Source of the DNA: Herbaspirillum sp. ST 5-3
GTDB taxonomy: Bacteria; Pseudomonadota; Gammaproteobacteria; Burkholderiales; Burkholderiaceae_D
Assembly (NCBI RefSeq): GCF_004804275.1
Contig: NZ_STGI01000007.1
Span: 186,001 to 250,000 of the forward strand
Direction: 5' to 3'
Length of the DNA stretch: 64,000 nt
The translations under genes and the position numbers were made by a program. Of the stretch, positions 22,804 to 32,782 are shown piece after piece. Positions within the stretch are counted from its first letter, which is position 1. Each line of letters begins with the position of its first letter. Under the pieces are notes generated by a model, which was not told the DNA's origin, ran no database searches, and was given only the letters and a program-made list of their open reading frames with translations.

Positions 22804-25233
22804 TTGAGCCAATATTCATACACTATCCCCAGCCGAGAGGAAATTCTCGGTATCTTACGCACCGCGGCGGAACCACAAGACGTGCACTCCATCGCGGGGG
22901 CACTCGATGTCAAACCTGAAGAATTAGACGGCCTGACGCGCCGCTTGAACGCGATGGAACGTGATGGTCAAATCAGGCCGACTCGCAACGGCCATTATCA
23001 GCTTGCTCATCAACCGAATTTTATCGAAGGTCGCGTGGCAGGCCACCGCGAGGGCTATGGCTTTTTGATTCCGGATGACGGCAGCGAAGATATTTTTCTG
23101 CCGGAAAAGGAAATGCAGAAAGTGCTGAACGGCGACCGCGTGCAAGTCCGCATCATCGGTACCGATCGGCGTGGACGGCCGGAGGGCACGATTGTCGAAG
23201 TTGTCGAGCGCGCCAACACCCATGTCATCGGTCGTCTGTTGAACGAAAACGGCGTTTGGATTGTTGCGCCCGAAGATAAACGTATCGGCCAGGATATTCT
23301 ATTGTCCGGATCGCCTGGCAAGGCAAAGGCCGGACAGGTTGTCAGTGTCGAACTGATCGAGCAGCCATCGCGTTATACGCAGCCGGTCGGCAAGATCGTC
23401 GAAGTCCTTGGTGACATCGATGACCCCGGCATGGAAATCGAAATCGCGGTGCGCAAGTACGGCGTTCCACATGAATTCTCCGAAGCAGCCAGGAAGCAGG
23501 CAGCCAAGCTGCCGAGCGAAGTGCGTGACACCGATTTGGCGGATCGTGTCGATTTGCGCGATATACCCATGGTCACCATCGACGGCGAGGACGCGCGTGA
23601 CTTCGATGATGCCGTGTACTGCGAGCCGGTGAAGATCGGGCGCGGCAAGGGATTTCGCCTGATCGTTGCAATCGCCGACGTGAGCCATTATGTGAAGCCA
23701 GGTGATGCGCTGGACACTGATGCGCTGGAGCGCAGTACCTCGGTGTATTTCCCGCGTCGCGTGATTCCGATGTTGCCGGAAAAACTTTCCAACGGATTAT
23801 GTTCGCTGAACCCGGCGGTGGACCGGCTGACGCTGGTATGCGATTCGGTTATCACTGCAAAAGGTGAGATCAAGGCATATCAATTCTATCCGGCGGTAAT
23901 TCATTCGGCGGCGCGGCTGACTTATACGGAAGTTGCCGCCGTCCTGTCGAACACCAAGGGCCCGGAAGCGGCCAAGCGGCAGGCGCTGGTGCCGCATTTG
24001 CTCGATCTCTACGGCGTATTTCAGGCTTTGCTGCAGGCGCGGCAGGCGCGTGGCGCCATTGATTTTGAAACGACAGAAACCTACATCGTCTGCAATGCTG
24101 CAGGGAAGATCGAGCAGATTCTGCCGCGTACCCGCAACGATGCCCATCGCCTGATTGAAGAATGCATGCTTGCAGCCAATGTTTGCGCGGCGGATCTGCT
24201 TGCACGACACAAGCATCCTGGCGTGTACCGTGTTCATGCGGCGCCTTCCAAGGAAAAGCTGAACCAGGTCAGGACGTTTCTGAAGCAGATGGGCCTGCAC
24301 CTCGGCGGCGGTGACACGCCGACGGCATCGGATTATGCGGAACTGATTCCGAAGATCAAGATGCGGCCGGACGCCGTGCTGCTTCAGACCATGCTGCTGC
24401 GTTCGATGCAGCAAGCCGTCTACAGCCCGGAGAACATCGGTCACTTTGGCCTGGCTTATGAGGCTTATGCACACTTCACCAGTCCAATCCGTCGCTATCC
24501 GGACCTGCTCACGCACCGTGCGATCAAGGCAATCCTTCAAGGGAAGCGTTACGAGCCGAAGAGTGTCGACACCAGCACCTTGAACACGATGCTGTCGCCC
24601 GCCGCGCGCAGAATGGCCGCGCAGGACAAGGCCGAGGGCAAGAAAAAGAAAGAGGGCGACCTTGCGATCTGGGAAGCGCTTGGCATTCACTGTTCGGCCA
24701 ATGAGCGTCGCGCAGACGAGGCATCCCGCGATGTCGAGGCATGGCTGAAATGCTATTTCATTCGTGACAAGCTGGGCGAAGAGTTCACCGGCACCATCTC
24801 TGGCGTTGCACCGTTTGGCATTTTCGTGCAGCTTGACACCTTGTTTATCGAGGGCATGGTCCACGTTACCGAGCTCGGCGCGGATTATTTCCAGTACGAC
24901 GAGGTACGTCACGAATTGCGCGGCGAACGCACCGGCATCCGATATCAGCTGACCGATCGGGTAACGGTACAGGTAAGCAGGGTAGATCTCGACGCGCGCA
25001 AGATCGATCTTCGCCTGGTGCATGAAGTCGATGTCAGATCGCCCCTGAAACACGAAACGCGTCGGCCGGAATCAGAGCCGACCCGCGAAAAAAAGTCCAA
25101 GGCCAAGAGCGCCCCGAAGAAAACTGCTGCAGCGAAAACCGCAAAAGCCAAGCGCGTCAAAGCGACTTCGGGAAACGCAAAGGCGCCACACGCTACCAAG
25201 TCCCGCACGAAGAGCGGCAAGAAGAAAAGATAA
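22804..25233 (+). CDS. rnr: Ribonuclease R
   Basis: Processive 3'-5' exoribonuclease that degrades structured RNA. A winged-helix-like N-terminus, two cold-shock OB domains (about residues 65-230), the RNB catalytic domain with the metal-binding Asp cluster DGEDARDFDDAV (about 253-265), an S1 domain (EFTGTISGVAPFGIFVQLD) and a Lys/Ala-rich basic tail follow in the order typical of RNase R. Length 809. The start is TTG at 22804; the only nearby ATG is out of frame and soon stops. rlmB begins three bases downstream. Confidence 0.95.
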   Translation: MSQYSYTIPSREEILGILRTAAEPQDVHSIAGALDVKPEELDGLTRRLNAMERDGQIRPTRNGHYQLAHQPNFIEGRVAGHREGYGFLIPDDGSEDIFLPEKEMQKVLNGDRVQVRIIGTDRRGRPEGTIVEVVERANTHVIGRLLNENGVWIVAPEDKRIGQDILLSGSPGKAKAGQVVSVELIEQPSRYTQPVGKIVEVLGDIDDPGMEIEIAVRKYGVPHEFSEAARKQAAKLPSEVRDTDLADRVDLRDIPMVTIDGEDARDFDDAVYCEPVKIGRGKGFRLIVAIADVSHYVKPGDALDTDALERSTSVYFPRRVIPMLPEKLSNGLCSLNPAVDRLTLVCDSVITAKGEIKAYQFYPAVIHSAARLTYTEVAAVLSNTKGPEAAKRQALVPHLLDLYGVFQALLQARQARGAIDFETTETYIVCNAAGKIEQILPRTRNDAHRLIEECMLAANVCAADLLARHKHPGVYRVHAAPSKEKLNQVRTFLKQMGLHLGGGDTPTASDYAELIPKIKMRPDAVLLQTMLLRSMQQAVYSPENIGHFGLAYEAYAHFTSPIRRYPDLLTHRAIKAILQGKRYEPKSVDTSTLNTMLSPAARRMAAQDKAEGKKKKEGDLAIWEALGIHCSANERRADEASRDVEAWLKCYFIRDKLGEEFTGTISGVAPFGIFVQLDTLFIEGMVHVTELGADYFQYDEVRHELRGERTGIRYQLTDRVTVQVSRVDLDARKIDLRLVHEVDVRSPLKHETRRPESEPTREKKSKAKSAPKKTAAAKTAKAKRVKATSGNAKAPHATKSRTKSGKKKR

Positions 25234-25236
25234 GAA

Positions 25237-25974
25237 ATGAAAAGCAAAATGATTTTCGGCTTTCACGCCGTGACGGCGCGTATTCGCCATGAGGCGTCTT
25301 CGGTCGAGGAAATTTACGTCGACGCGACGCGCCACGACCGGCGCATGCAGGAACTGTTGCATGCGGCCGAGGCGGCCAAGGTACGCATTATTCAGGTTGA
25401 CGATCAGCGACTGAACGGCATGGTCGGCACTCGCCGCCATCAGGGCGTAGTAGCCAAGGCGGGTGAGCTTTCGCTGGCGCGCAATCTGGATGAGTTGCTG
25501 GACGCGATTGAGGGGCCGCCATTATTGCTGTTGCTCGATGGTGTCACCGACCCGCACAATCTCGGTGCTTGTCTGCGCGTGGCCGATGGAGCCGGGGCGC
25601 ATGCGGTAATTGCGCCGAAAGATCGTGCAGTCGGATTGAATGCGACGGCCGCCAAGGTGGCGAGCGGCGCCGCCGACACGGTGCCATATATTACGGTCAC
25701 TAATCTCGCGCGAACCATGCGCGAATTGAAGGAGCGCGACATTTGGCTCATCGGCACGACCGACGATGCAGAGAAAGGCCTCTACGAGGCGGATTTTTCC
25801 GGGCCTGTCGCCATCGTGATGGGCTCGGAAGGCGAAGGCATGCGCCGTCTGACGCGGGAGAATTGCGATGTGCTCGTCAGCATTCCCATGCATGGCGCGG
25901 TCGAAAGCCTGAACGTATCGGTTGCGTCCGGCGTTTGCTTGTACGAAGCGCGCCGCCAGAGACTCGCGAAGTAA
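25237..25974 (+). CDS. rlmB: 23S rRNA (guanosine2251-2'-O)-methyltransferase
   Basis: SPOUT-family methyltransferase modifying the ribosomal P-loop region. Substrate-binding N-terminal domain (residues 1-75), then the knot motifs [27 protein letters not shown] and [18 protein letters not shown]. 245 residues. Clustering with rnr is the usual arrangement and suggests a shared transcript. Confidence 0.95.
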   Translation: MKSKMIFGFHAVTARIRHEASSVEEIYVDATRHDRRMQELLHAAEAAKVRIIQVDDQRLNGMVGTRRHQGVVAKAGELSLARNLDELLDAIEGPPLLLLLDGVTDPHNLGACLRVADGAGAHAVIAPKDRAVGLNATAAKVASGAADTVPYITVTNLARTMRELKERDIWLIGTTDDAEKGLYEADFSGPVAIVMGSEGEGMRRLTRENCDVLVSIPMHGAVESLNVSVASGVCLYEARRQRLAK

Positions 25975-26076
25975 GGGCACAGGAACCGGCTGCGCTTTGG
26001 GGTGAGAGCTGGTCGTACAGGCAAGCGTGATGCAAGGCGTTAATATTACGAGTCAAAGCAAACATCCACATTTCCT

Positions 26077-26829
26077 ATGATCAGCCGCATTCGCGAAGAT
26101 ATTGCCAGCATCATTGAACGTGACCCGGCAGCACGCACCGCGTGGGAAGTTCTTACCTGTTATCCCGGTTTGCACGCGATCGCGATGCATCGTTGGGCGC
26201 ACTGGTGCTGGATACGCGGCCTGAAGTGGCTGGGGCGGTTTATCTCGCATATTGCGCGCGGCCTGACTGGAATCGAAATTCATCCGGGGGCGACGATAGG
26301 TAGGCGGGTTTTCATTGACCATGGATTCGGCGTTGTTATCGGCGAAACTGCGGAAGTGGGGGATGATTGCACGATTTACCAGGGCGTGACTCTGGGGGGT
26401 ACCTCGCTGAACAAGGGCACGAAACGCCACCCGACCCTAGGGCGGGGCGTGATTATCGGTGCCGGTGCAAAGGTTCTCGGCGGCTTTACGGTTGGTGAAG
26501 GTGCGAAGGTCGGATCGAACGCGGTAGTGGTCAAGGAAGTACCTCCCGGTGCGACTGCAGTGGGAAATCCAGCGCACATCGTGCAGAAGGACGCGGGACG
26601 GCAGCGTCAAGAAGCGGCGGCGCGCGTGTTTGCCGCGTATGGTGTAACGCCTAATGCGGATGAGGATCCCTTATCCACGGCGCTGCATAAGCTGATCGAC
26701 CGGGCAGTGCTGCAGGAACAGCAGTTGCAAAAGATTCTGGCTGCGCTCAAGGCAGCCGGGGTCGGTTGCGAGACGCTGCCGCAGATCGATCAGTTCGACG
26801 CCGAGCAATTGAATAAACTGGTGGAATGA
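26077..26829 (+). CDS. cysE: Serine O-acetyltransferase
   Basis: Makes O-acetylserine for cysteine biosynthesis. The N-terminal helical domain ([20 protein letters not shown]) is followed by left-handed hexapeptide repeats ([24 protein letters not shown] in outline) with the active-site His residues HP and HG. Length 250. About 100 bases separate it from rlmB, so it may have its own promoter. Confidence 0.94.
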   Translation: MISRIREDIASIIERDPAARTAWEVLTCYPGLHAIAMHRWAHWCWIRGLKWLGRFISHIARGLTGIEIHPGATIGRRVFIDHGFGVVIGETAEVGDDCTIYQGVTLGGTSLNKGTKRHPTLGRGVIIGAGAKVLGGFTVGEGAKVGSNAVVVKEVPPGATAVGNPAHIVQKDAGRQRQEAAARVFAAYGVTPNADEDPLSTALHKLIDRAVLQEQQLQKILAALKAAGVGCETLPQIDQFDAEQLNKLVE

Positions 26830-26838
26830 GGTGGTGTA

Positions 26839-27531
26839 GTGACTGAGTCGAACACGATGGAGGCGGAGGGGCAGCGCGACGATATTCTTGATCCATTCGA
26901 GGTGCGTGTGTTGGCGGTACTGGCGGAAAAAGAGGCACTTACCCCAGATAACTACCCGCTATCGCTCAACGCCTTGACCAATGGATGCAACCAGCTTTCG
27001 AGCCGTGACCCGGTGATGTCGATTTCGGAAGAAACGGTGCAGGATATTTTGGCACGCCTGGTTCAGAAGAAACTTGTTTCCGAGGTGCGACAAGCGGGCG
27101 CACGGGTCGCCAAGTACGAACATCGCATGCGTATGAAATGGTCGCTGGAACAGGACAAGCTCGCGGTGCTGACGATATTGATGCTTCGCGGGATCCAGAC
27201 CCCGGGCGAAATTCGGTCGCGGAGCGGGCGTCTGCATGATTTTCCCAGCGTCGCAGACGTTGAAACCTGCTTGCAATTCCTGATTGATAAATTCCCGCCC
27301 CTTGTCGCACGGCTCGCGCGTGCTCCCGGAACCAAGGAGTCACGTTACGCGCATTTGCTTTCAGGGGACGAGATTCTTGAGCAGCAGGAAGTGGCCGCCA
27401 GTTTTTCCGGCGGTGTTGAAATGCCGCGTCAGGATCGCGTGACGCAACTCGAGGCGGAAGTGGCGCGCCTGCGCAGCGAAGTTGACCGTCTTGCCGAGCA
27501 GTTTGAAAGTTTCAAGAAACAGTTTGATTAA
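26839..27531 (+). CDS. YceH family (DUF480) protein
   Basis: Widespread cytoplasmic protein of two winged-helix domains with unknown job. The hallmark LDPFEVRVLAVLAEKEALTPDNYPLSLNAL (in outline) is at residues 16-45; a coiled-coil C-terminus (TQLEAEVARLRSEVDRLAEQFESF) follows. The start is GTG at 26839, nine bases after cysE; ATG at 26857 is an alternative. Its stop overlaps the end of convergent lpxH by four bases. Confidence 0.88.
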   Translation: MTESNTMEAEGQRDDILDPFEVRVLAVLAEKEALTPDNYPLSLNALTNGCNQLSSRDPVMSISEETVQDILARLVQKKLVSEVRQAGARVAKYEHRMRMKWSLEQDKLAVLTILMLRGIQTPGEIRSRSGRLHDFPSVADVETCLQFLIDKFPPLVARLARAPGTKESRYAHLLSGDEILEQQEVAASFSGGVEMPRQDRVTQLEAEVARLRSEVDRLAEQFESFKKQFD

Positions 27532-28349
27532 GCGCCGTTGCAATCCTGCTTGAAGGCAGAACCGTCGAAGTTGATGCGCGTGAACGTGCCATCATCATGT
27601 AGTGCAAGCCAGCCGCCACGCGCTGGCTCCAGATCGCAGTCCCAATCCGGCAGCACATAACGAACGCATTGTCTGCTATTCCATTCATGTTGATGAACGG
27701 CCGGTCGATGCGTATGCCCGTGAACCATCACTGTCGCTTCGGTCAACGCGAAGAGTGACGCGATGGCCGACGGATTGACGTCCATGATTTCATATGATTT
27801 GCCGCGTTGCGCCTCGCGGCTGCCCATGCGCATGCGGTCGATGATTTCCTTGCGCTGCGTAAGCGGCATGGCGAGGAAATTACGCTGCCACGCCTTGTCG
27901 CGTACCTGTGCGCGAAACGCCATGTAACCTAGGTCGTCGGTGCATTGTGCGTCGCCATGTGCGAGGACGATTCGATGACCGGCAATTTTAGTGATGAACG
28001 GTTCTGAAAGCAGGGTGATGCCGGTGGCTCCAGCGAAGCTTTCTCCGATCAAAAAATCGCGATTGCCGCCAAGCCAGAATACTGCCACTCCCGCATCGCT
28101 GACTGCCTTTATCGCCTCCGCTATACGCTGGTTGTACGGACTGACGATATCGTCATCGCCGGCCCAGTATTCGAACAAGTCGCCGAGCAGGTATAACTGC
28201 TGCGCTTTGCTTGCGTGCCGATGCAGGAAATCGATGAAGGCCTGCGTCGTGCCAGGCATGGCCGGCTGCAGGTGTACGTCCGAAACAAAAAGCGCAATCG
28301 CTTGCGATTGCGCTTTTTCTGCGTTGGCATTCACGATGGATTCGGGCAT
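27528..28349 (-). CDS. lpxH: UDP-2,3-diacylglucosamine diphosphatase
   Basis: Peripheral membrane metallophosphoesterase of lipid A synthesis, producing lipid X. Metal-binding motifs SDVHL, GDLFEYW, GGNRDFL, AHGDAQCTDD and HGHTHRP occur in order. Length 273, a little longer than E. coli (240) because of an N-terminal extension of about 20 residues that contains a perfect terminator-like hairpin in its DNA (28287-28318). Lies 24 bases behind ppiB on the same strand. Confidence 0.92.
   Translation of the reverse strand: MPESIVNANAEKAQSQAIALFVSDVHLQPAMPGTTQAFIDFLHRHASKAQQLYLLGDLFEYWAGDDDIVSPYNQRIAEAIKAVSDAGVAVFWLGGNRDFLIGESFAGATGITLLSEPFITKIAGHRIVLAHGDAQCTDDLGYMAFRAQVRDKAWQRNFLAMPLTQRKEIIDRMRMGSREAQRGKSYEIMDVNPSAIASLFALTEATVMVHGHTHRPAVHQHEWNSRQCVRYVLPDWDCDLEPARGGWLALHDDGTFTRINFDGSAFKQDCNGA
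28287..28318 (-). terminator. Terminator-like hairpin inside lpxH start
   Basis: A perfect 14-bp stem AAAAAGCGCAATCG/CGATTGCGCTTTTT with a four-base loop sits at codons 11-21 of lpxH, read in its coding direction, and has a T run. It could end part of the ppiB transcripts and reduce lpxH expression. The structure is certain; the role is inferred. Confidence 0.6.
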
Positions 28350-28373
28350 GCGTACGTAGGGCGTGGAGGCTGA

Positions 28374-28862
28374 TTAAACGATTTCGGCTTTTTCGACCAC
28401 GACGTTTTCCACCGGGACGTCGGAGTGCATGCCGGTACGCGTGGTCTTCACCGATTTGATCTTGTCGACGACGTCGGTGCCTTCAACCACTTTGCCGAAA
28501 ACGCAATAGCCCCAGCCGTCCTGGCCCGGATAGTCGAGGAAACTGTTGTTCTTGACGTTGATGAAGAATTGCGCGGAAGCGGAATGCGGTGCCGAGGTGC
28601 GCGCCATGGCGACGGTGTACGGCTCATTCTTCAGACCGTTCTTCGCTTCATTCTCGATTGGCTCGTTGGTCGGTTTTTGCTTCATGCCGGGCTCAAAGCC
28701 GCCACCCTGGATCATGAAACCATCGATGACGCGATGGAAGATCGTGCCGTCGTAGTGTCCGGATTTTACGTAGGACAGGAAGTTCTCGACCGTTTTGGGT
28801 GCTTTTTCTGCGTCGAGTTCGAGCTTGATCTTGCCGTAGTTGGTAGTGAGGATGACAGCCAT
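28374..28862 (-). CDS. ppiB: Cytoplasmic peptidyl-prolyl isomerase (cyclophilin B)
   Basis: Catalyses cis-trans isomerisation at proline. The cyclophilin core [15 protein letters not shown], the [13 protein letters not shown] segment and [18 protein letters not shown] are all present; 162 residues without a signal peptide, hence cytoplasmic. It is the second of two tandem cyclophilins; large parts match its upstream neighbour nearly base for base. Confidence 0.94.
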   Translation of the reverse strand: MAVILTTNYGKIKLELDAEKAPKTVENFLSYVKSGHYDGTIFHRVIDGFMIQGGGFEPGMKQKPTNEPIENEAKNGLKNEPYTVAMARTSAPHSASAQFFINVKNNSFLDYPGQDGWGYCVFGKVVEGTDVVDKIKSVKTTRTGMHSDVPVENVVVEKAEIV

Positions 28863-28886
28863 GATAGTCCTTAAGGATGGTTTGAA

Positions 28887-29465
28887 TTATTTGACAACAG
28901 ATGCGGATTCAATGATCACCGGCTTCACCGGAACGTCCTGAAACATTCCCTGGCTGCTGGTTTGCACTGCCTTGATCTTGTCGACAACGTCGGTTCCCTT
29001 GATGACCTTGCCGAACACGGCGTAGCCCCAGCCGTCCTGGCTCGGGTAATCGAGGAAGCTGTTGTTCTTGACGTTGATGAAAAACTGCGCGGAGGCGGAA
29101 TGCGGTGCCGACGTACGTGCCATAGCGACGGTGTACGGTTCGTTCTTCAGCCCGTTTTTCGCTTCATTCTCGATCGGAGGATTGGTCGACTTTTGCTTCA
29201 TGTCCTTGTCGAAACCGCCGCCCTGAATCATGAAGTTGTTGATCACACGATGAAAGATGGTGCCGTTGTAGTGCCCGGATTTCACGTATTGCAAGAAATT
29301 GTCAACCGACTTCGGTGCTTTTTCCGGATAGAGTTCCAGCACGATCTCGCCCATGTTGGTTTTCAGTGAAACATGCGGTGTGTCCGCTGCATGTGCGCCA
29401 AATGCAGCACCGGTCAGGGACAATGCGGCGATCAGGTGCATGAAATGTCGGCGTGAATGTTGCAT
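28887..29465 (-). CDS. ppiA: Periplasmic peptidyl-prolyl isomerase (cyclophilin A)
   Basis: Periplasmic cyclophilin with signal peptide RRHFMHLIAALSLTGAAFGAHA followed by the catalytic domain ([15 protein letters not shown]). 192 residues. It starts the leftward unit ppiA-ppiB-lpxH, with 24 bases to ppiB. The central stretch of about 60 residues is almost identical to PpiB, pointing to recent duplication or gene conversion. Confidence 0.93.
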   Translation of the reverse strand: MQHSRRHFMHLIAALSLTGAAFGAHAADTPHVSLKTNMGEIVLELYPEKAPKSVDNFLQYVKSGHYNGTIFHRVINNFMIQGGGFDKDMKQKSTNPPIENEAKNGLKNEPYTVAMARTSAPHSASAQFFINVKNNSFLDYPSQDGWGYAVFGKVIKGTDVVDKIKAVQTSSQGMFQDVPVKPVIIESASVVK

Positions 29466-29726
29466 TGCTGATTCCTTTGCTCTTTACAGGAAAAAGTTGT
29501 TTGTGTATCTTGCGTGTCCCCTTGCCGGCGGCACTTGTTGCAGGTCAGGCCAGACGGAAAGGGAGGGCTTCAATGTTATACTGAAGCGGAACCGTGCATT
29601 TTATCAAAATAAGCATTACAAAAGGTTTCGGCCTCTCTGTTGCGTTATGTCACACGGCGGTTTCCACGGGATAGGAAACCTTCGACAAGCGTGTCACGAG
29701 CTCCCGGCCGAAACGGAAAATCGCCC

Positions 29727-31121
29727 ATGACTGCCATCAAGATTTACAACACGCTCGCACGTGACAAGCAGACCTTTGTCCCCATGCAGGCGGGTAAAGT
29801 CCGAATGTACGTATGCGGAATGACGGTGTATGACTACTGTCACCTCGGTCATGCGCGTGTCATGGTGGTGTTCGATATGGTGCAGCGATGGCTGCGCGCG
29901 TCGGGGCTGGATGTGACCTACGTCCGAAACATCACGGACATCGACGACAAGATCATCAAGCGTGCGGTGGAGAATGGCGAATCGATTTCGCAGTTGACGC
30001 AGCGCTTTATCGCTGCGATGGATGAAGACGCAGGCGCGCTCGGCGTGCAAAAACCCGATCACGAACCGCGTGCGACGCAATATGTGCCGCAGATGCTGGG
30101 GCTGATCGAGAAGCTGGAAGCCAACGGCCTGGCATACAAGGCCGGCGATGGCGATGTGAATTATTCCGTCCGCGATTTCCCGAATTACGGCAAGCTTTCC
30201 GGCAAATCGCTCGACGACTTGCGTGCCGGTGAGCGTGTCGAGCTCAATACCGGAAAGCGCGATCCGCTTGATTTCGTTCTCTGGAAAGCCGCAAAGGAAT
30301 CCGAGCCTGCCGAAGTCAAATGGGATTCGAAATGGGGCAAGGGACGTCCGGGCTGGCACATCGAATGTTCGGCGATGAGTTGCGAACTGCTCGGCGAGCA
30401 GTTCGACATTCACGGCGGTGGTGAGGACCTGCAGTTCCCGCATCACGAGAACGAAATCGCGCAATCCGAAGGAGCCAATCGCCATCCCTTCGTGAATTAC
30501 TGGATGCACAACGGATTCATTCGCGTCGATAACGAAAAGATGTCGAAATCACTCGGCAACTTCTTCACCATCCGTGATGTTCTGAAAAAGTACGATGCCG
30601 AAGTTGTTCGCTTTTTCATTTTGCGTGCGCATTATCGCAGTCCGCTGAATTACTCCGATGCGCATCTGGACGACGCCAGGCATGCGCTGACCCGCCTCTA
30701 TACTGCCCTGAAAGAAGTGGCGCCTGATTCGCTGTCGCTGGACCGGGAAGAGCCGTATGCGATTCGATTCGCCGAGGCGATGAACGACGACTTCAACACT
30801 CCGGTTGCCATCGCGGTATTGTTCGACCTGGCCAATGAAGTCAACAAGAACAAGTCGCCGGTGCTGGCGCGTCAGTTGAAAGGGCTCGCCGGCATTATCG
30901 GATTGTTGCAGCGTTCACCGCAGGAATTCCTGCAAGCCGGCGCTTCCAGCTCTGATCAAGGACTCGATGAAGCAGCGATTGCAGCGCAGATCGAGGCAAG
31001 GGCGGCCGCCAAGAAAGCAAAGAATTTCGCCGAGGCCGATCGTATTCGTGCCGATCTCCTTGCTAATGGCATTGTCCTTGAAGACAAACCGGGCGGCATC
31101 ACCGAGTGGAGAAGGGCGTAA
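29727..31121 (+). CDS. cysS: Cysteinyl-tRNA synthetase
   Basis: Charges tRNA-Cys. HIGH-like motif [13 protein letters not shown], the [10 protein letters not shown] loop, and Zn-binding Cys/His (CGMTV, CSAMS, HHENE) are present. ATG at 29727 gives the conserved [10 protein letters not shown] start and 464 residues; an upstream in-frame TTG at 29640 would add 29 unlikely residues. TATACT at 29577-29582 is a possible -10 element without a clear -35. Confidence 0.96.
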   Translation: MTAIKIYNTLARDKQTFVPMQAGKVRMYVCGMTVYDYCHLGHARVMVVFDMVQRWLRASGLDVTYVRNITDIDDKIIKRAVENGESISQLTQRFIAAMDEDAGALGVQKPDHEPRATQYVPQMLGLIEKLEANGLAYKAGDGDVNYSVRDFPNYGKLSGKSLDDLRAGERVELNTGKRDPLDFVLWKAAKESEPAEVKWDSKWGKGRPGWHIECSAMSCELLGEQFDIHGGGEDLQFPHHENEIAQSEGANRHPFVNYWMHNGFIRVDNEKMSKSLGNFFTIRDVLKKYDAEVVRFFILRAHYRSPLNYSDAHLDDARHALTRLYTALKEVAPDSLSLDREEPYAIRFAEAMNDDFNTPVAIAVLFDLANEVNKNKSPVLARQLKGLAGIIGLLQRSPQEFLQAGASSSDQGLDEAAIAAQIEARAAAKKAKNFAEADRIRADLLANGIVLEDKPGGITEWRRA

Positions 31122-31126
31122 ACCGA

Positions 31127-31780
31127 ATGGCAACCTCTCGACAGAGTTACGAAGCGAGCGTGGCTGTACCCGCGTATTGGCAGGATGCCAAGGACGAATT
31201 GATGAAACGCGACCGCATCATGCGCAAGCTCATTCCTCAATTCGGCGACATGCACCTGATCGGGCGCGGAGAAGCGTTCACCACGCTGGCCCGATCCATC
31301 GTTGGACAGCAGATCTCTGTCAAGGCGGCGGACGCCGTATGGCAGCGCTTCCTTGAGGTGTGTCCGAAATGCTCGCCCGCACAGGTAATCAAGGCCGGCA
31401 CTGAAAAGCTCGCCGCCTGCGGATTGTCAAAAAGGAAAGCGGAATACGTCATCGATCTGGCTGACCATTTCAAAGCCAAACGCGTCCATGCGGATAAATG
31501 GACGGAGATGGACGACGAAGAAGTCATCTCGGAGCTGATCCAGATACGGGGAATCGGACGCTGGACAGCGGAGATGTTTTTGATATTTAATCTGCTCCGG
31601 CCCAACATTTTGCCTTTGGATGATCTTGGATTGCTCAAGGGCATCAGCATTAACTATTTTTCCGGTGAGCCGGTATCCCGCAGCGACGCACGCGAAGTTG
31701 CCGCAAATTGGGAGCCGTGGCGCACCGTGGCGACGTGGTATCTTTGGCGCAGTCTCGATTCCGCGCCGATCGTAGATTGA
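31127..31780 (+). CDS. DNA-3-methyladenine glycosylase (AlkA-like, HhH-GPD)
   Basis: Base-excision repair enzyme that removes alkylated bases. The helix-hairpin-helix IQIRGIGRWTAEMFLIF is followed by the catalytic Asp in LPLDDLGLLKGI. Length 217, the short single-domain type without the N-terminal AlkA domain. ATG at 31127 (MATSRQSYEA) is preferred over GTG at 31106, which lies in cysS. Transcribed together with cysS. Confidence 0.88.
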   Translation: MATSRQSYEASVAVPAYWQDAKDELMKRDRIMRKLIPQFGDMHLIGRGEAFTTLARSIVGQQISVKAADAVWQRFLEVCPKCSPAQVIKAGTEKLAACGLSKRKAEYVIDLADHFKAKRVHADKWTEMDDEEVISELIQIRGIGRWTAEMFLIFNLLRPNILPLDDLGLLKGISINYFSGEPVSRSDAREVAANWEPWRTVATWYLWRSLDSAPIVD

Positions 31781-31804
31781 TATCCGTCTCAACAAGGAGG
31801 CACG

Positions 31805-32779
31805 ATGAGCAAGACAACTTTTCTCGGTTTTGAGCAGCCCATTGCCGAACTAGAGGGAAAAATCGAAGAACTGCGATTTGTGCAGGACGACTCCGCAGTC
31901 GATATCTCCGAAGAGATTGACCGCCTTTCCAAGAAGAGCCAGCAACTCACGAAGGATATCTACGCCAAGCTGACCCCTTGGCAGGTGTCGCAAATTGCAC
32001 GTCACCCGCAACGTCCGTACACCATGGATTACGTGAACGAGATCTTCACGGATTTCCATGAATTGCACGGCGACCGCAGCTATGCGGACGACTTGTCGAT
32101 TATCGGCGGCCTGGCACGCTTTAACGGCCAGCCTTGCATGGTGATTGGCCATCAGAAGGGCCGCGATACGAAAGAGCGCGCCATGCGCAATTTCGGCATG
32201 CCCAAACCGGAAGGCTATCGCAAGGCCATGCGCCTGATGAAGGTGGCCGAGAAGTTTGGCCTGCCGATCTTTACCTTTGTCGATACGCCTGGCGCGTTCC
32301 CTGGCATTGATGCCGAAGAGCGCGGACAGTCGGAGGCGATCGGCCATAATCTGTATGTGATGGCCGAGCTGAAAGTGCCGCTGATTGCCACCATCATCGG
32401 CGAAGGCGGTTCGGGCGGCGCGCTTGCCATCGCGGTCGGCGACGTCGTGCTGATGCTGCAATATGCGACTTACTCCGTGATCTCGCCCGAAGGTTGTGCA
32501 TCCATTCTCTGGAAGACTTCCGAGCGCGCCTCCGACGCAGCGGATGCCCTGGGCCTCACGGCGCATCGCCTGAAGGCGATGAACCTCATCGACAAGATCA
32601 TCAACGAACCGCTCGGCGGCGCACATCGCGATCCGAAGCAGATGGCATCGATGCTCAAGCGCGCGCTGGCCGACTCGCTGCGCCAGGTCCAGGGACTCAA
32701 GACCAAGGAGTTGCTTGCTGCGCGGCTTGAAAAGCTGATGAGCTATGGCAAGTTCAAGGAAATCACCCCTTCGGAATAA
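31805..32779 (+). CDS. accA: Acetyl-CoA carboxylase carboxyltransferase alpha subunit
   Basis: Alpha half of the carboxyltransferase that makes malonyl-CoA, the first step of fatty acid synthesis. Typical segments are [41 protein letters not shown] and [15 protein letters not shown]; 324 residues. Strong ribosome site AAGGAGG before ATG. Followed by tilS after three bases. Confidence 0.96.
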   Translation: MSKTTFLGFEQPIAELEGKIEELRFVQDDSAVDISEEIDRLSKKSQQLTKDIYAKLTPWQVSQIARHPQRPYTMDYVNEIFTDFHELHGDRSYADDLSIIGGLARFNGQPCMVIGHQKGRDTKERAMRNFGMPKPEGYRKAMRLMKVAEKFGLPIFTFVDTPGAFPGIDAEERGQSEAIGHNLYVMAELKVPLIATIIGEGGSGGALAIAVGDVVLMLQYATYSVISPEGCASILWKTSERASDAADALGLTAHRLKAMNLIDKIINEPLGGAHRDPKQMASMLKRALADSLRQVQGLKTKELLAARLEKLMSYGKFKEITPSE

Positions 32780-32782
32780 CTT

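Noticed and set aside
23797-25053. 418-codon open frame antisense to rnr
   Set aside because: RNase R domains occupy the other strand throughout.
29640-29726. Upstream TTG start for cysS
   Set aside because: Adds 29 basic residues absent from the family; ATG at 29727 gives MTAIKIYN.
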